44,580 nt of DNA, taken from the NCBI GenBank assembly GCA_903926605.1, contig CAIYJV010000203.1, positions 1 through 44,580 of the forward strand. Reading direction: 5' to 3'. The notes below the pieces were generated by a model. The model saw only the letters and a program-made list of their open reading frames with translations. It was not told where the DNA came from and made no database searches. The stretch is from an uncultured Bacteroidota bacterium (GTDB lineage Bacteria; Bacteroidota; Bacteroidia; Chitinophagales; Chitinophagaceae). Within the stretch, counting starts at the first letter, position 1. Every line of letters starts with the position of its first letter. The position numbers and the translations under genes were made by a program. This document shows, piece by piece, positions 1 through 10,000 of this stretch.

Positions 1-62
1 AGGTAGCGGGATACACTTCCTAAAAAACCACCAATACCGATTATGATAACCGTCTTTCCCAT
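1..62 (-). CDS. crcB: Fluoride exporter CrcB (N-terminal fragment, runs off window)
   Basis: Only about 20 codons are visible. They read M-G-K-T-V-I-I-I-G-I-G-G-F-L-G-S-V-S-R-Y, the first transmembrane helix of CrcB/Fluc channels with its glycine-rich G-G-x-x-G-S-x-x-R-Y signature. Fluc proteins are small inner-membrane dual-topology channels that let fluoride leave the cell. The start codon lies 6 nt after the stop of the DUF190 gene, so it is the last visible gene of a fluoride-responsive operon (riboswitch, CLC-F antiporter, DUF190, CrcB). The rest of the gene lies outside the window. The assignment rests on a short segment, but the operon context makes it firm. Confidence 0.85.
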   Translation of the reverse strand, partial: MGKTVIIIGIGGFLGSVSRY

Positions 63-68
63 GTAATT

Positions 69-431
69 TTAATCCAGATCCCAGAACTCAACTTCCTTAT
101 AAATAACAACCTTGCCCTTCAATACGTCCTTGTGTTTTGTAAAAAACAATTCAAGCTTTTCCCTTTGGTCAATCAGCTCTACGCATATCGTTAGCCCCGA
201 ATTGCCTGTTTCCAGCGATTGTTCCTGTATCTTACCATTGTTGCTATAACCAAAATGGGTTGGAAATACCGAAGCATTCATTATTCCTTCCTTTTTGGCT
301 TCAACAATTATCTGCCTGTAAATATTTTTCGGAAAAAGCTTATGTAATAGTTTTTCTGATTTTATCGTTTCGCCAGTTGTTAAGTAAATCTTTAGCTTAC
401 CTAATATGTGCGTTTTAATTTTTTCTTTCAT
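69..431 (-). CDS. DUF190 family protein
   Basis: A soluble protein of 120 residues. The layout is that of DUF190 (PII-like ferredoxin-type fold) proteins: an N-terminal strand ([10 protein letters not shown]), a helix, an I-V-E-A-K-K-E-G-I segment, then N-A-S-V-F and a glycine-containing loop ([13 protein letters not shown]), ending in strands that include LTICVELID and [15 protein letters not shown]190 genes commonly neighbour crcB, and here the gene sits between two fluoride exporters. Its start overlaps the 3' end of the CLC gene by 17 nt, suggesting translational coupling, and crcB begins 6 nt after its stop. A regulatory or accessory role in fluoride export is an inference from context; no catalytic residues are recognised. 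Confidence 0.8.
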   Translation of the reverse strand: MKEKIKTHILGKLKIYLTTGETIKSEKLLHKLFPKNIYRQIIVEAKKEGIMNASVFPTHFGYSNNGKIQEQSLETGNSGLTICVELIDQREKLELFFTKHKDVLKGKVVIYKEVEFWDLD

Positions 432-1764
432 TGTTATACTCCTTTAGTTGTTTTAGTTGATTGTCTTGTGGAAGAGTTATTTTGCCTAGTTTGGTAACGG
501 CGACACGCTGCGAATTATAAATGCCGGAATGGCCGCTGAAATAATATGCAGTAAAACAAGCAACGGCATAATAAAGAATGTTTTCAGTGCCGAATAACTC
601 CACTCCCATTATTGTACAGGCCAAGGGGGTATTAGTTGCCCCGGCAAATACAGCAATAAAGCCTAACCCTGCAAAGAGGTCTATAGGCGCACCTGTAGTA
701 ACAGCAAGTGTATTGCCCAACGCCGCGCCAATAAAAAACAATGGAGTTACTTCACCGCCTTTAAATCCTGTACCAAGAGTTATCGCCGTGAGTATCAGCT
801 TCCATAACCAGCTCCAATCAGTAACACCGCCTTGTTTGAAAGCATTCACGATTGAAATGCCATTTGGGTCTTTGGAAGTAACTCCTAATCCTAAATAATC
901 CTGAGTTCCTAATAAAAATGTTAGCAGAATGATTGTGATTCCGCCGAATACAGGTATCAGCCATTTTCTGGATTTTATAAAACGATTGGAATGGCGTTTT
1001 ATCCTGTGAGATAATTCGGAAAATATATATCCCGATAACCCGAATGCAACTCCGGCAATTACAACCTTTGCCAGCAGCAAAAAATCAAAGTGGATGAATG
1101 GAACCGTAACCGAATTTGAATGAGAAAATAAAATCTCATATTTAGTATGGTGAATACCCCATACATTGCACACAATATCCGCAAACATACTGGCTATCAA
1201 ACACGGAATTAAGGCATCATATTTTATCCGGCCTATGGCAAGCACTTCCAAAGCGAATATCGCGCCAGTCAAAGGTGTGCCGAATACGGCTCCAAATCCT
1301 GCGGCTATGCCTGTCATCAAAATGATACGCACATCTTCTTTTGAGAGCTTGAACCATTTGCCAAGCAGATTAGCCATACTGCCACCTATTTGTACTGCTG
1401 TACCCTCTCTTCCTGCTGATCCTCCAAAAAGGTGTGTGATAACCGTTGTTATCAGAATTAAGGGTGCCATCCTTGCCGGAACACCACCACCTGGCTGGTG
1501 TATCTCGTCCATAATAAGGTTATTACCTGCCTCAGAGTTCTTTCCCCATAGCTTGTACAGGAAGTGAATTGCAACACCTGCTACCGGAAGGAAGAAAAGC
1601 AGCCATTCATGCTGCCATCGGAATTTTGTTGCTACATCTAAAAGCCAGAGAAAAAAGGCTACTAGAGAACCTACTACTATTGAGACAGGCGTAACGATAG
1701 CCATCCATTTAAGGAGATGACGGGCAATAAATATCTGTTCAAATGAATTTCGCAATCTTTTCAT
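415..1764 (-). CDS. CLC-F type fluoride/proton antiporter (voltage-gated chloride channel family)
   Basis: About 449 residues with many hydrophobic helices of the CLC family. Near residue 80 is [10 protein letters not shown], the form the ion-filter region takes in the fluoride-selective CLC-F branch instead of GSGIP. G-R-E-G-T at about 118-122 carries the gating glutamate, and [11 protein letters not shown] is typical of CLC-F. The product should sit in the inner membrane and expel fluoride in exchange for protons. The frame is open further upstream to 1923, but that extension would translate through the fluoride riboswitch, so the ATG at 1762-1764 (M-K-R-L-R-N-S-F) is chosen. Its 3' end overlaps the DUF190 gene. 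Riboswitch, DUF190 and crcB neighbours support fluoride rather than chloride as substrate. Confidence 0.85.
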   Translation of the reverse strand: MKRLRNSFEQIFIARHLLKWMAIVTPVSIVVGSLVAFFLWLLDVATKFRWQHEWLLFFLPVAGVAIHFLYKLWGKNSEAGNNLIMDEIHQPGGGVPARMAPLILITTVITHLFGGSAGREGTAVQIGGSMANLLGKWFKLSKEDVRIILMTGIAAGFGAVFGTPLTGAIFALEVLAIGRIKYDALIPCLIASMFADIVCNVWGIHHTKYEILFSHSNSVTVPFIHFDFLLLAKVVIAGVAFGLSGYIFSELSHRIKRHSNRFIKSRKWLIPVFGGITIILLTFLLGTQDYLGLGVTSKDPNGISIVNAFKQGGVTDWSWLWKLILTAITLGTGFKGGEVTPLFFIGAALGNTLAVTTGAPIDLFAGLGFIAVFAGATNTPLACTIMGVELFGTENILYYAVACFTAYYFSGHSGIYNSQRVAVTKLGKITLPQDNQLKQLKEYNNERKN

Positions 1765-1783
1765 ACCTACAAATAACCATAAG

Positions 1784-1800
1784 GACGGCAAAAAGCCATC
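1784..1800 (-). promoter_or_regulatory. Hairpin between fluoride riboswitch and antiporter start (possible expression platform)
   Basis: On the minus strand GATGGC-TTTTT-GCCGTC can form a 6-bp stem (one G-U pair) with a 5-nt loop. It lies between the riboswitch 3' end and the ATG at 1764. No U-run follows it, so a simple intrinsic terminator is not evident; translational control or a different fold is possible. Confidence 0.35.
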
Positions 1801-1810
1801 AGTTAAATTT

Positions 1811-1860
1811 GTAGGCGCCATTAGCTTTAAAAGCGGTTGGTTCAGGAAGACACCATTTCC
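1811..1860 (-). promoter_or_regulatory. Fluoride riboswitch (crcB RNA motif)
   Basis: Read on the minus strand, the segment opens with GGAAATGGTGTCTTCC, matching the conserved GGnnAUGGnGUnnnCC first hairpin. It continues with AACCGC and ends with GCTAATGGCGCCTAC, which matches the crcB-motif tail GCUGAUGGCUCCUAC at 13 of 15 positions. GGAA/UUCC forms the P1-like stem and GCTTT/AAAGC a second stem. It lies 46 nt upstream of the antiporter ATG and 11 nt downstream of a -7 promoter element, so it would be the very start of the mRNA. Fluoride riboswitches turn on fluoride exporters when fluoride binds. The downstream genes (CLC-F, DUF190, CrcB) are exactly that regulon. Confidence 0.9.
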
Positions 1861-1871
1861 TGTTGTAGCTG

Positions 1872-1879
1872 CAAATCTA
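1872..1879 (-). promoter_or_regulatory. Bacteroidota-type -7 promoter element (TAGATTTG)
   Basis: TAGATTTG on the minus strand fits the Bacteroidota -7 consensus TAnnTTTG exactly. Transcription would start a few bases before the riboswitch, as expected for a leader riboswitch. A good -33 TTTG at 19-20 bp spacing was not found; a CTTG lies somewhat further upstream. Confidence 0.55.
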
Positions 1880-1934
1880 ATACAATATCCCGTAAAAGAT
1901 AACAAGCATTTATTTTCTAACAATATGGTAGGCG

Positions 1935-2123
1935 TTATTCTTTCTGGACTGGTTGGATTTGGCTTTTTATTTTTTTTGAGTGTCGTTTAGAAATTGGTGA
2001 AGCCGTTGCTGAATCTTTATTATACCTCTCCAGTTTTACAGAGGTTTCTTTTTTGGTCTCCCTGAGCCCCAATTCAAGCTGCCTCTGCTTTTCGGCACCG
2101 CCGTAGAATATGTCTACCGGATG
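1935..2123 (-). pseudogene. C-terminal remnant of an unidentified gene, truncated at the RHS junction
   Basis: On the minus strand a frame ending in TAA at 1935-1937 reads about 60 residues of protein-like, charged sequence, including V-D-I-F-Y-G-G-A-E-K-Q-R-Q-L-E-L-G-L and then K-K-E-T-S-V-K-L-E-R-Y-N-K-D. Upstream of about 2123 the same frame turns into the antisense of the RHS gene and soon meets a stop. It therefore looks like the 3' end of a gene that preceded the fluoride operon and lost its 5' part where the RHS block was joined. The family is not recognised. A chance open frame is the alternative. Confidence 0.4.
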
Positions 2124-4076
2124 ACCTACCAGATGTACGCCTATGGAAACCCGGCAGATACAGTTTCAAGCTATACGATTTACAATGATACGCTGACCAT
2201 CGGATATAACAATACGCCCGATAACTCACCCTTTCAGGACATCAACATCAAACGCTATAATAATTTTTACAAATGCGTCATCATCGTCACCGGAATTTAT
2301 GCCGATGCAGCCGGTACGCTGGTGCCAGCAACCCTAACCGACCCCTCCCTTAGGAATTTTAAGATTGAAGGTTCCATACTTACGCAGCACTACGACAAAA
2401 CGCAGTATGGTTCGATGTGGACTTCGGAACCTGCTGTGACACAAACCGCCGACCCCTACCACAACTTTCTTGATCTGACTTGGGATTTTGCTGCTCCTGT
2501 TACGCCGGTAAACTGGGAACTTGAATGGACATACCTTGACGATTATAAAGTGGACCCTTATGCGTCCTCCGTCAGTACGCTTGACCTTTCTGATTTGACG
2601 TATAATTTTACGAACAACAGTACCCGTGTCTGGCTGGATTCCAATTCATTCCGAATACCGCTGACCTATCCCAGTGGTTATTTAGTATATCGCGTACGGG
2701 CGGTCAGACCGGATTCCGTACTTTTTCGTTACAACATCAATGGCAAGTGGTCGCACTCGCTTCCTGATTCCGGCTATTTAAGTGCTACGCCATCAAATGC
2801 CTATTATCACCTGACCGGCCAATACACCAATGATAGCATCAACTGGCAATACAATATTCATTATGCGGAAGGGGGCAAGTACAAGCACGTGGTTAACTTT
2901 TATGACGGACTGCTCAAAAACCGCCAAAGCATTACGAGGTTCAACAGTAGTCTGAACAAGCTGATTGCGACAAACAATATTTACGACTATGAGGGGCGGT
3001 TGAGCATAAAAACGCTTCCGGCGCCGGTGTCTTCAAACGGATTTTTCTTCCAACACAATATGGATCTGAATTCCCTGACGAACGCACCTTACCGGGCCTA
3101 TGATTTTGATTCCGGTATCGCAGGTAGCTGTCCTTTAACCATGGTTATTCCACCACTGCATCAAAATGCGTTGGCCAGTATTTATTACTCGCCCCATAAT
3201 CCAGATACGGGAGGGATAAACCTGTCCAGCAGATATATTCCGGATGCGAAGGGCTATCCTTTAATTCAAACCATTTTTGAACCCGGATTTGCAGACCGTG
3301 TTGCGGCGCAGGGTGGAGCGGGACCTAAATTACAGATCGGCGATTCCAATACGATCTTCAACGCCTATGTCGATGCGATGCAAAAGCCATTGAATGCATT
3401 GTTCGGTCCCAATCTCGGCTGGTCAAATTTTTATACGATGACTGTCAGCAGTGATCCGAACCAGCAAACGTCGATGACGGTGAAGGATTATCATGGGAAA
3501 ACGATAGCATCGTCGCTGATAGGCCAAGTTGATTCCACCACCCATGCGCTCGTGGAAATGAATGCACCTAATCCAACTTATTACAAACAGGATCTGCTGC
3601 TGCCTCAGACAAACCAGATCATTGATACCCTTGCCAATACCAGGGTAATGGACGCTGATTTCTACAATGAAAAAGACCCATCAATAGATTCGATCCAGTA
3701 CAATTGTATGTTTAATCCTTTTAAGGTCTGCAGCGATCAATGGATTGAAACGAAAGCTCATTATAGCTATTATATCACCGATCAGTGTGGAAATGCTGTA
3801 TTGTCAAAGTCCGGAATCATTGGTGCAGATACCTTATTACATCTGAATGCGCCATTGACTTTTTATGGAGTCGACACATTTTTTATCGGCCACAAAGAAG
3901 CCTACCACGTACACAAGGATTTTTCATTTGCTCCAACCGATATTACGGCCACATTAGACACATTTTTTAATCATGCGGATTGTTTTAAGTCGGAAAACAG
4001 TTTCATCCGCGAAAGTGTGGACAGCAAAAATTTCCCTGCACGGGACTTGCAGACAGCGACGCATGTTCGAAATTGA
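2121..4076 (+). CDS. RHS/YD-repeat protein, N-terminal segment (5'-truncated, frameshifted against the next ORF)
   Basis: 651 residues resembling the N-terminal shell region of very large Bacteroidota RHS proteins: W-E-L-E-W-T-Y-L-D-D-Y, a Y-N-F-T-N-N-S-T-R-V segment, then Y-P-S-G-Y-L-V-Y-R-V-R-A-V-R and, near the end, an R-E-S-V-D-S-K-N-F-P segment. There is no signal peptide. The frame is open only back to 2013, and upstream sequence reads better as an unrelated minus-strand gene, so the true N-terminus appears lost or recombined away. At the 3' end the reading continues in the -1 frame (F-P-C-T-G-L-A-D-S-D-A-C, then M-M-Q-Q-L-F-P). This ORF and the one at 4073 are thus two parts of one gene. 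The ATG at 2121 is only the first available start. Confidence 0.7.
   Translation: MTYQMYAYGNPADTVSSYTIYNDTLTIGYNNTPDNSPFQDINIKRYNNFYKCVIIVTGIYADAAGTLVPATLTDPSLRNFKIEGSILTQHYDKTQYGSMWTSEPAVTQTADPYHNFLDLTWDFAAPVTPVNWELEWTYLDDYKVDPYASSVSTLDLSDLTYNFTNNSTRVWLDSNSFRIPLTYPSGYLVYRVRAVRPDSVLFRYNINGKWSHSLPDSGYLSATPSNAYYHLTGQYTNDSINWQYNIHYAEGGKYKHVVNFYDGLLKNRQSITRFNSSLNKLIATNNIYDYEGRLSIKTLPAPVSSNGFFFQHNMDLNSLTNAPYRAYDFDSGIAGSCPLTMVIPPLHQNALASIYYSPHNPDTGGINLSSRYIPDAKGYPLIQTIFEPGFADRVAAQGGAGPKLQIGDSNTIFNAYVDAMQKPLNALFGPNLGWSNFYTMTVSSDPNQQTSMTVKDYHGKTIASSLIGQVDSTTHALVEMNAPNPTYYKQDLLLPQTNQIIDTLANTRVMDADFYNEKDPSIDSIQYNCMFNPFKVCSDQWIETKAHYSYYITDQCGNAVLSKSGIIGADTLLHLNAPLTFYGVDTFFIGHKEAYHVHKDFSFAPTDITATLDTFFNHADCFKSENSFIRESVDSKNFPARDLQTATHVRN
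4026..4037 (+). other. Frameshift point joining the two parts of the RHS gene
   Basis: The bases AAAAATTTCCCT contain two overlapping X-XXY-YYZ heptamers in the upstream frame (A-AAT-TTC and T-TTC-CCT). The downstream ORF is in the -1 frame. A one-base deletion in the A5/T3/C3 runs, a sequencing error, or programmed -1 frameshifting would all explain the join. Confidence 0.5.
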
Positions 4077-7000
4077 AGTGGCAGATGATGCAGCAGTTAT
4101 TTCCTACTGCGGTTTACGGGCAGTATTCCATGATAGGGGATTCGGTGGTGGGAACTTCAAACTCCATTTTTACAAGGGTGTGCCCTGAAACTCCTGTGGC
4201 CGTTTTAATGGACTCGCTGCATGCAGAGCATTTTACGTGTTATCATCAGACAGGGCCAATCTATTGGTTTGATTCCGCGTTGATTGACTATCATATTTAC
4301 GATACATTTCACGTGGCAGACTATGATAGCGTTGTTGATAGTTTTGGCTGGCATATTTCAGGAGTACCACCGTTGCCTCTTGATTTGATCAGTATACCGG
4401 ATACCTGTTTTTTGGGAATGGGCTTGACATCGATGCCGATTAACATCAGCATTTATTGTTACAATGCTCCTGATTCCTTTTTTGGCCCAATTCAAAGTGC
4501 TACACCGTCCATCATGAATGGATATTTGAAGATAATGACACACGACAGTAGTCTGTTGGTAGAATCGGGGCCTATTCATAATTCTTCGGGGGACATTGTG
4601 GGGAATATCTCTTCACTGGTCGGTTCTATATCCAACATAATACATATTACGATCAACGTTCCCGTGAATGCCAATACCATTTCAGACACAATCTATGGCA
4701 TTTTGCCTAGTGGTAAAACCATAGAGTTCGATGTAAATGCATATATTAATCACACCTACCACGATACGTCGATATTGGTGCATTACTATGGTACGACAGG
4801 GGTTCCCGGTACTACAGGTTGTCACTATCGTTATCAGGACAGTTGTACTGTTCCTTCATTGCCAGATACGATTACGGTAGCCGGAAAGTTTTACCAGCAT
4901 CTAAGGACGATGCCCACGGATTCGTTTATCATGGCGTACAATGCGGCTATCGCGCAAGGGAATTACTCCATTGCCGAAGAACTCCTGCCGCTGCACCCAC
5001 AGTATTGTGAGTTAAAAAACTGTTTCAATGATACGTTCAAAACGCAGGTGTTGGCTGTGCCGAACTGGCAAGTGGCCTCCTCAATGGGAATGCTCACATT
5101 GGACAGCCTTGTTGCCAAAGACCCGATAAAATCAATCATGGCAGCTACCGGATTTTTTTCTGATCCTGCCCGAACACTCCGCACTTTCAAAGGTGAAAAT
5201 ACGCGCCTTGACACTTTTTTATTGATCAGTGCTTATTGCGGTTGTAGCGATTCGATGATCTTCGGCGACTGCCAGGCAAATCTTTATGCGCCACAGATTG
5301 CGGGACATCAGCTTATCAACAACTTTGTTTCTGCCTATTATTTTAACGGTATTTATGGCCTGTATTTTAGCAACCGTCAGCGCATTATTGATTCTATTTT
5401 TAATCAGGGGGGCGATGGTTGTGCTCATTGTGCAGTTGTCCGGATGGATCTTGATCCATCTGCGGTATTACCACCAGTGCCGGCCTATAATGACACCGCC
5501 GGAGTGGACACGCAGTTTAATGTATATGGCAATCCATCTTGGCTTGCTCATGGACTTTCATGGTATGACTATCATGAAATGGCTGACAGCGTGAACAATC
5601 TGTACCATCAGATTGATTCGTCAATGGCAATGTCCATTATTGACTCAATTGTTGCAAACCTGACCAATTGCACAATGGGTGATCATTCGGTTATAACGAG
5701 CATTCACGATACACTTCTGGCGAAATACCAGTCTGGGAAAGCACCGAATGGTGACTTTACATTTGCGCAGATTGGTTATGCTGTTCAAAGCAGTGGTGTG
5801 TTGATAAATGACCTGTGTAATCCGTATGTGATCAACAGCAGTTCATTTACCCAGCAACCGCCGTCGCCTACACAATGTCAGTCGGATGCGTTTTTCAGCG
5901 ATATGTCCACATTCCTGAATCTGCCGGATGTTCACGCCGTATTAAGCGGCTATGCCTCTGCGTACATCCTTCCGTTGGACATCTCTAATCAGTTCGAATT
6001 TGCTATAGTTAGTCAGATAGGGTCGGCTTCCTCGTACAGTCTTCAAGTCGATTACGACGGCACTTATCAACGGTACAAGATGTCCATTAAAAATCTAGGG
6101 ACGCTTGCAACAACCCATATTTATTTTCATTCGCCGTGCGGCAATGTATTTGGAGGTTTGTCTGACACGTCTTATTCTATTTCGGCTGTTTGCGATTACA
6201 ATCCTGTCTTGCCTGCGCTTTCTAATGGTCTGGTAAACGACTTCACTTTTATTGCAACCGTTACCGGTTCGACTATTGATAGTTGCTTCATGCGTGGCTA
6301 CTCCGATAATATTCCTACCAAGCTCGATAATGGCTCAAACCCACTGTACACCTGCGTACCCTGTACACAGATGCGCACGTTATACACTGCATTTTTAGAC
6401 ACATTGGCCATTTACCAGATTTACGGTTCAGACCATCCGTTGTACGAGACCATGCTGGCCAACTTCATGAATGTAAATCTTGGGCGAACCATTTCTGCAT
6501 ACGATTACGAAACATTTATTACAAGTTGTGCGCTGGCAGATAGTATGAACTTGCCCTTGTATGCAGGGTATTCCACGTATTCATTCTCAAATATTTCAGA
6601 CCTCAACAGTTTTCTTTCCGCATTAAACGCTGTGGACGCGGACTATTCGTTTAATAATTCCTACATGGACAGCTCGTTTGTGGACAGTTCTGTCCTGACG
6701 ATTTCGATAAATCTGAATAGTGTTCCTCAAAATGAACTGTATGTCTATAAGAATTTCCTTAGTAGTTACTCCGGTTCCTATCGCCACCGGATAATTAATG
6801 CGCCGTATGCCTCATTGTATCCCGATCACCGGATTGGTACACTTTATTTTCCGGCGTCGGTTGCGTTTAATCCTTTGGATTCCGCAATCATTGACACGAC
6901 ACACATTCACTTTGTCGGGCCATACCAAAAAGGAGTTAAGATCGGAGATCATTTTTTAGTCCAGAAATTTTACAATGTGGTTGCCGATACCACTGCAATG

Positions 7001-10000
7001 CCCTATGCAATTTCAAATGCGGCATTTCAAATGCCAGACTATTTATACAACCACGGCATTCCCGGTGCGGGTTTTATAGCCTACAATCAACATACCATTG
7101 ATGGAGATTATTACAGACCCGAAAAGCAAGCGTTTCTAAATTACATCTACAGCTTGCATCAATATCCGACCAAACAGGTGCTGGATATGATTCAGGGAAA
7201 TGTGCTGCCAACGAATGTAAGCAGTTACGTCGGGGATAGTGCAATGTATTCACAGGCTAATTTCGGCGCAAGTAACCTGGGAGACCTGACGCTGTGGAAC
7301 CCCACAATGAACAGTCGTCTTTTTGATACGCTACGAAAAATTCTGTCCCGTGCGGATGGAACAATTGGGACAATATCGTCACCGGCAACCCATATTTTTC
7401 ATATATCGAACGATACGGTAACCTATAATCATTATCCGATGCAGCTGACGGCGTACCGCTGCGCAGATGGCACGTACTGGTATCGTTATTTTACCAATGG
7501 AGACACCTTGTTCAATGCATATATCACATTCCCGGCCTACATTCCCAAATGGCAACAACATTATTTTACGTGGATTCCGTCCTCGCTTCGCGCATTGCCT
7601 TCCGACAGTACCAATTCCTCCTTTACTTTAAAATTGCAGTACGGAAGTACCATTGTTCAGGCTTTTGGAAATGCCAGCTTTACGATCTCAAGGAGTAAAG
7701 AACTGGATCATGTATTGTTAGGTGCGATTGCAAATTCTTTAAATGACAATGCGCCAGACACGATCAATAACTGCGAGACGCAGACGCTCAACTCCGCGAT
7801 AACCAGGGGCATCGTCAGTTACAATAACTACATCGATTCCGTAAAAAGGGCGGTTGCTGCGGCTTACGGAAGTTATCTGGCCAAAAGTGTAAGTGAACAA
7901 CTCAATCTACGCTATATCTCAAATGAGTTCAATTATACACTGTATGAATACGATCGGGGCGGCAACCTTTGGCGCACAGTCCCTCCGGCGGGAGTTAACC
8001 CGATACCCAATACCGGTACACTATTAGATAGCGTGGATGGTACAAGGATGGACGGTCATACAGTCCTTTGTCCGCCGGTTCATTTTTTCAAAAGCAACGA
8101 ATATGATTACAACTCCTACAACAAAGTAGCCAAACAAAGCACTATTGACGGAGGTAATACCCGCTTTTTCTATGATGCGGCCGGTAGGATAATTTTCTCT
8201 CAAAATGCCAATCAGCAGCCGACAGGAAAATACACGTATAATATTTATGACCCTCAGAATCGAATCGTGGAGACAGGGGAAGTCCAACTGGGATGCCCTT
8301 ATTTCACACCCTTTACTTACTTCATGTTGGCACCACATACATCGATGCCTGCATGTCACTATACCTATGCAGATGGTGTAGTGGCAATGGGCTCTGTATC
8401 GGGTGGGGTGGCCTCTTATTTAACGGTTTGGATGGTTTCTCCAGACCCCTATTTTATCCACAATCTTGCAGATGTTCCCTATGACAGCGTTGTGTGGTAC
8501 ATACGTACGCACAGCCGCCATGACGTAGTGTTGACCGTTTACGATACAGTAGCCACAAATCTTGGCTCGATTACAGGGCTTGATGGGCAACAAAATTTGC
8601 GCAAACGGGTAAGCTGTGTCAAGTATTTTGATTACTTGTCCAACCTGGATGTTTTCCTTTCGCATTATACTTATGCCACCCATTACAGCTATGATATAGA
8701 TGGTAATGTCCAGACGCTTACTCAGGATTTTCCGGAACTGGCACAGGTGAAACAGCGGTACAAGCGTATTGATTATGACTACGACCTGATAAGCGGAAAG
8801 GTAAATATGCTGAGTTATAACCGTGGACTTCCGGATCAGTTTTATCAGCAATACCGCTATGATGCCGACAACCGGATCACCTCCGTCCAGACATCCAATG
8901 ATGGATTGATTTGGAATACCGATGCCAGTTATGCCTACTATGAACACGGACCGTTGGCAAGAGCCGTACTCGGAAAGCTACAGGTGCAGGGTATTGACTA
9001 TGCCTATACGATACAGGGTTGGTTGAAATCCGTGAACGGTGATTCTCTGAATGTAAATCTGGATATGGGGATGGATGGCAGTAGCTCGAGTGTCGTGGCC
9101 AAAGACGCGGTGGCTTTTGCGATTGATTATTTTAAAGACGATTACAATCCCGTAACTAATCGGCTTGTACAACATACCGCAGCACCGACGCTAAGTCTTT
9201 ATAACGGCAACATAGCGCGGCAGACAGAAGCCATCAACACCTTTCAGCGGCTGAACAAACAGTACATCTATGATCAGTTGAACAGAATTCACAGTGCAGG
9301 TTACGAAACCATCAGCGCTATGGGCATGCTTTCCGGCATTCCCGATTTCAGAAACAATTATCGATATGATGCGGACGGCAACATACAGTCCTTAGTACGG
9401 TACGGAAATAATACAGGTTCGGGTGCTCAGTTGATGGATAGTCTGAAATACACCTATACAGCCACCGGTGGCGACGACAAGTTGCGTAAACTGATAGATT
9501 TTGCACCCAATACCTACACCAATGACATCCGCCAGTTTACAGACACTTCCGTGCAGCGTTACCGCTATGATGCAATAGGCAATACGAGCAAGGATCTGGT
9601 GAGTGGTCAGGACACAATTCAATGGAATTTGTATAATAAGGTCACGCTGACGCAAAACAATACTGCCGTCAACTCCCTGCGTTTTGAATATGACGGAGCA
9701 GGAAACAGGGTTGCCAAATCCTTTACTCAGGTTACCGATACCTGCAATTGGGTGAACAAAGACTACTACGTGCACGATGCACAGGGGAATATTCTGGCTA
9801 TTTACCACGAAAAGGACATGTATAGCGCCGCAGTGCTTAGTGACCCTCATGGCGGCATACCCTTTGTGAATTCAGCCTTGCGCACGTCGGTTGGGACAGT
9901 CGACTTTATTATAAATTTCATCGTACCCGAGTTTGCGGCAAACAAGGATTTTGAGAATTCCGTGATAAAATCAGGAGTCGACGACACCGATTTTATGGAA

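Noticed and set aside
1166-1567. Plus-strand open frame opposite the antiporter
   Set aside because: Antisense shadow of the CLC gene, without recognisable protein features.
1765-1923. Upstream extension of the CLC antiporter (53 extra codons)
   Set aside because: The extension runs through the fluoride riboswitch and has no CLC homology; the M-K-R-L start after the riboswitch is better.
2013-2120. In-frame extension of the RHS segment upstream of its ATG
   Set aside because: It lacks a start codon and a signal peptide, and the opposite strand reads as a more plausible protein tail.
8420-8947. 175-residue minus-strand frame inside the RHS gene
   Set aside because: Antisense to well-supported YD-repeat coding sequence, with no family features.
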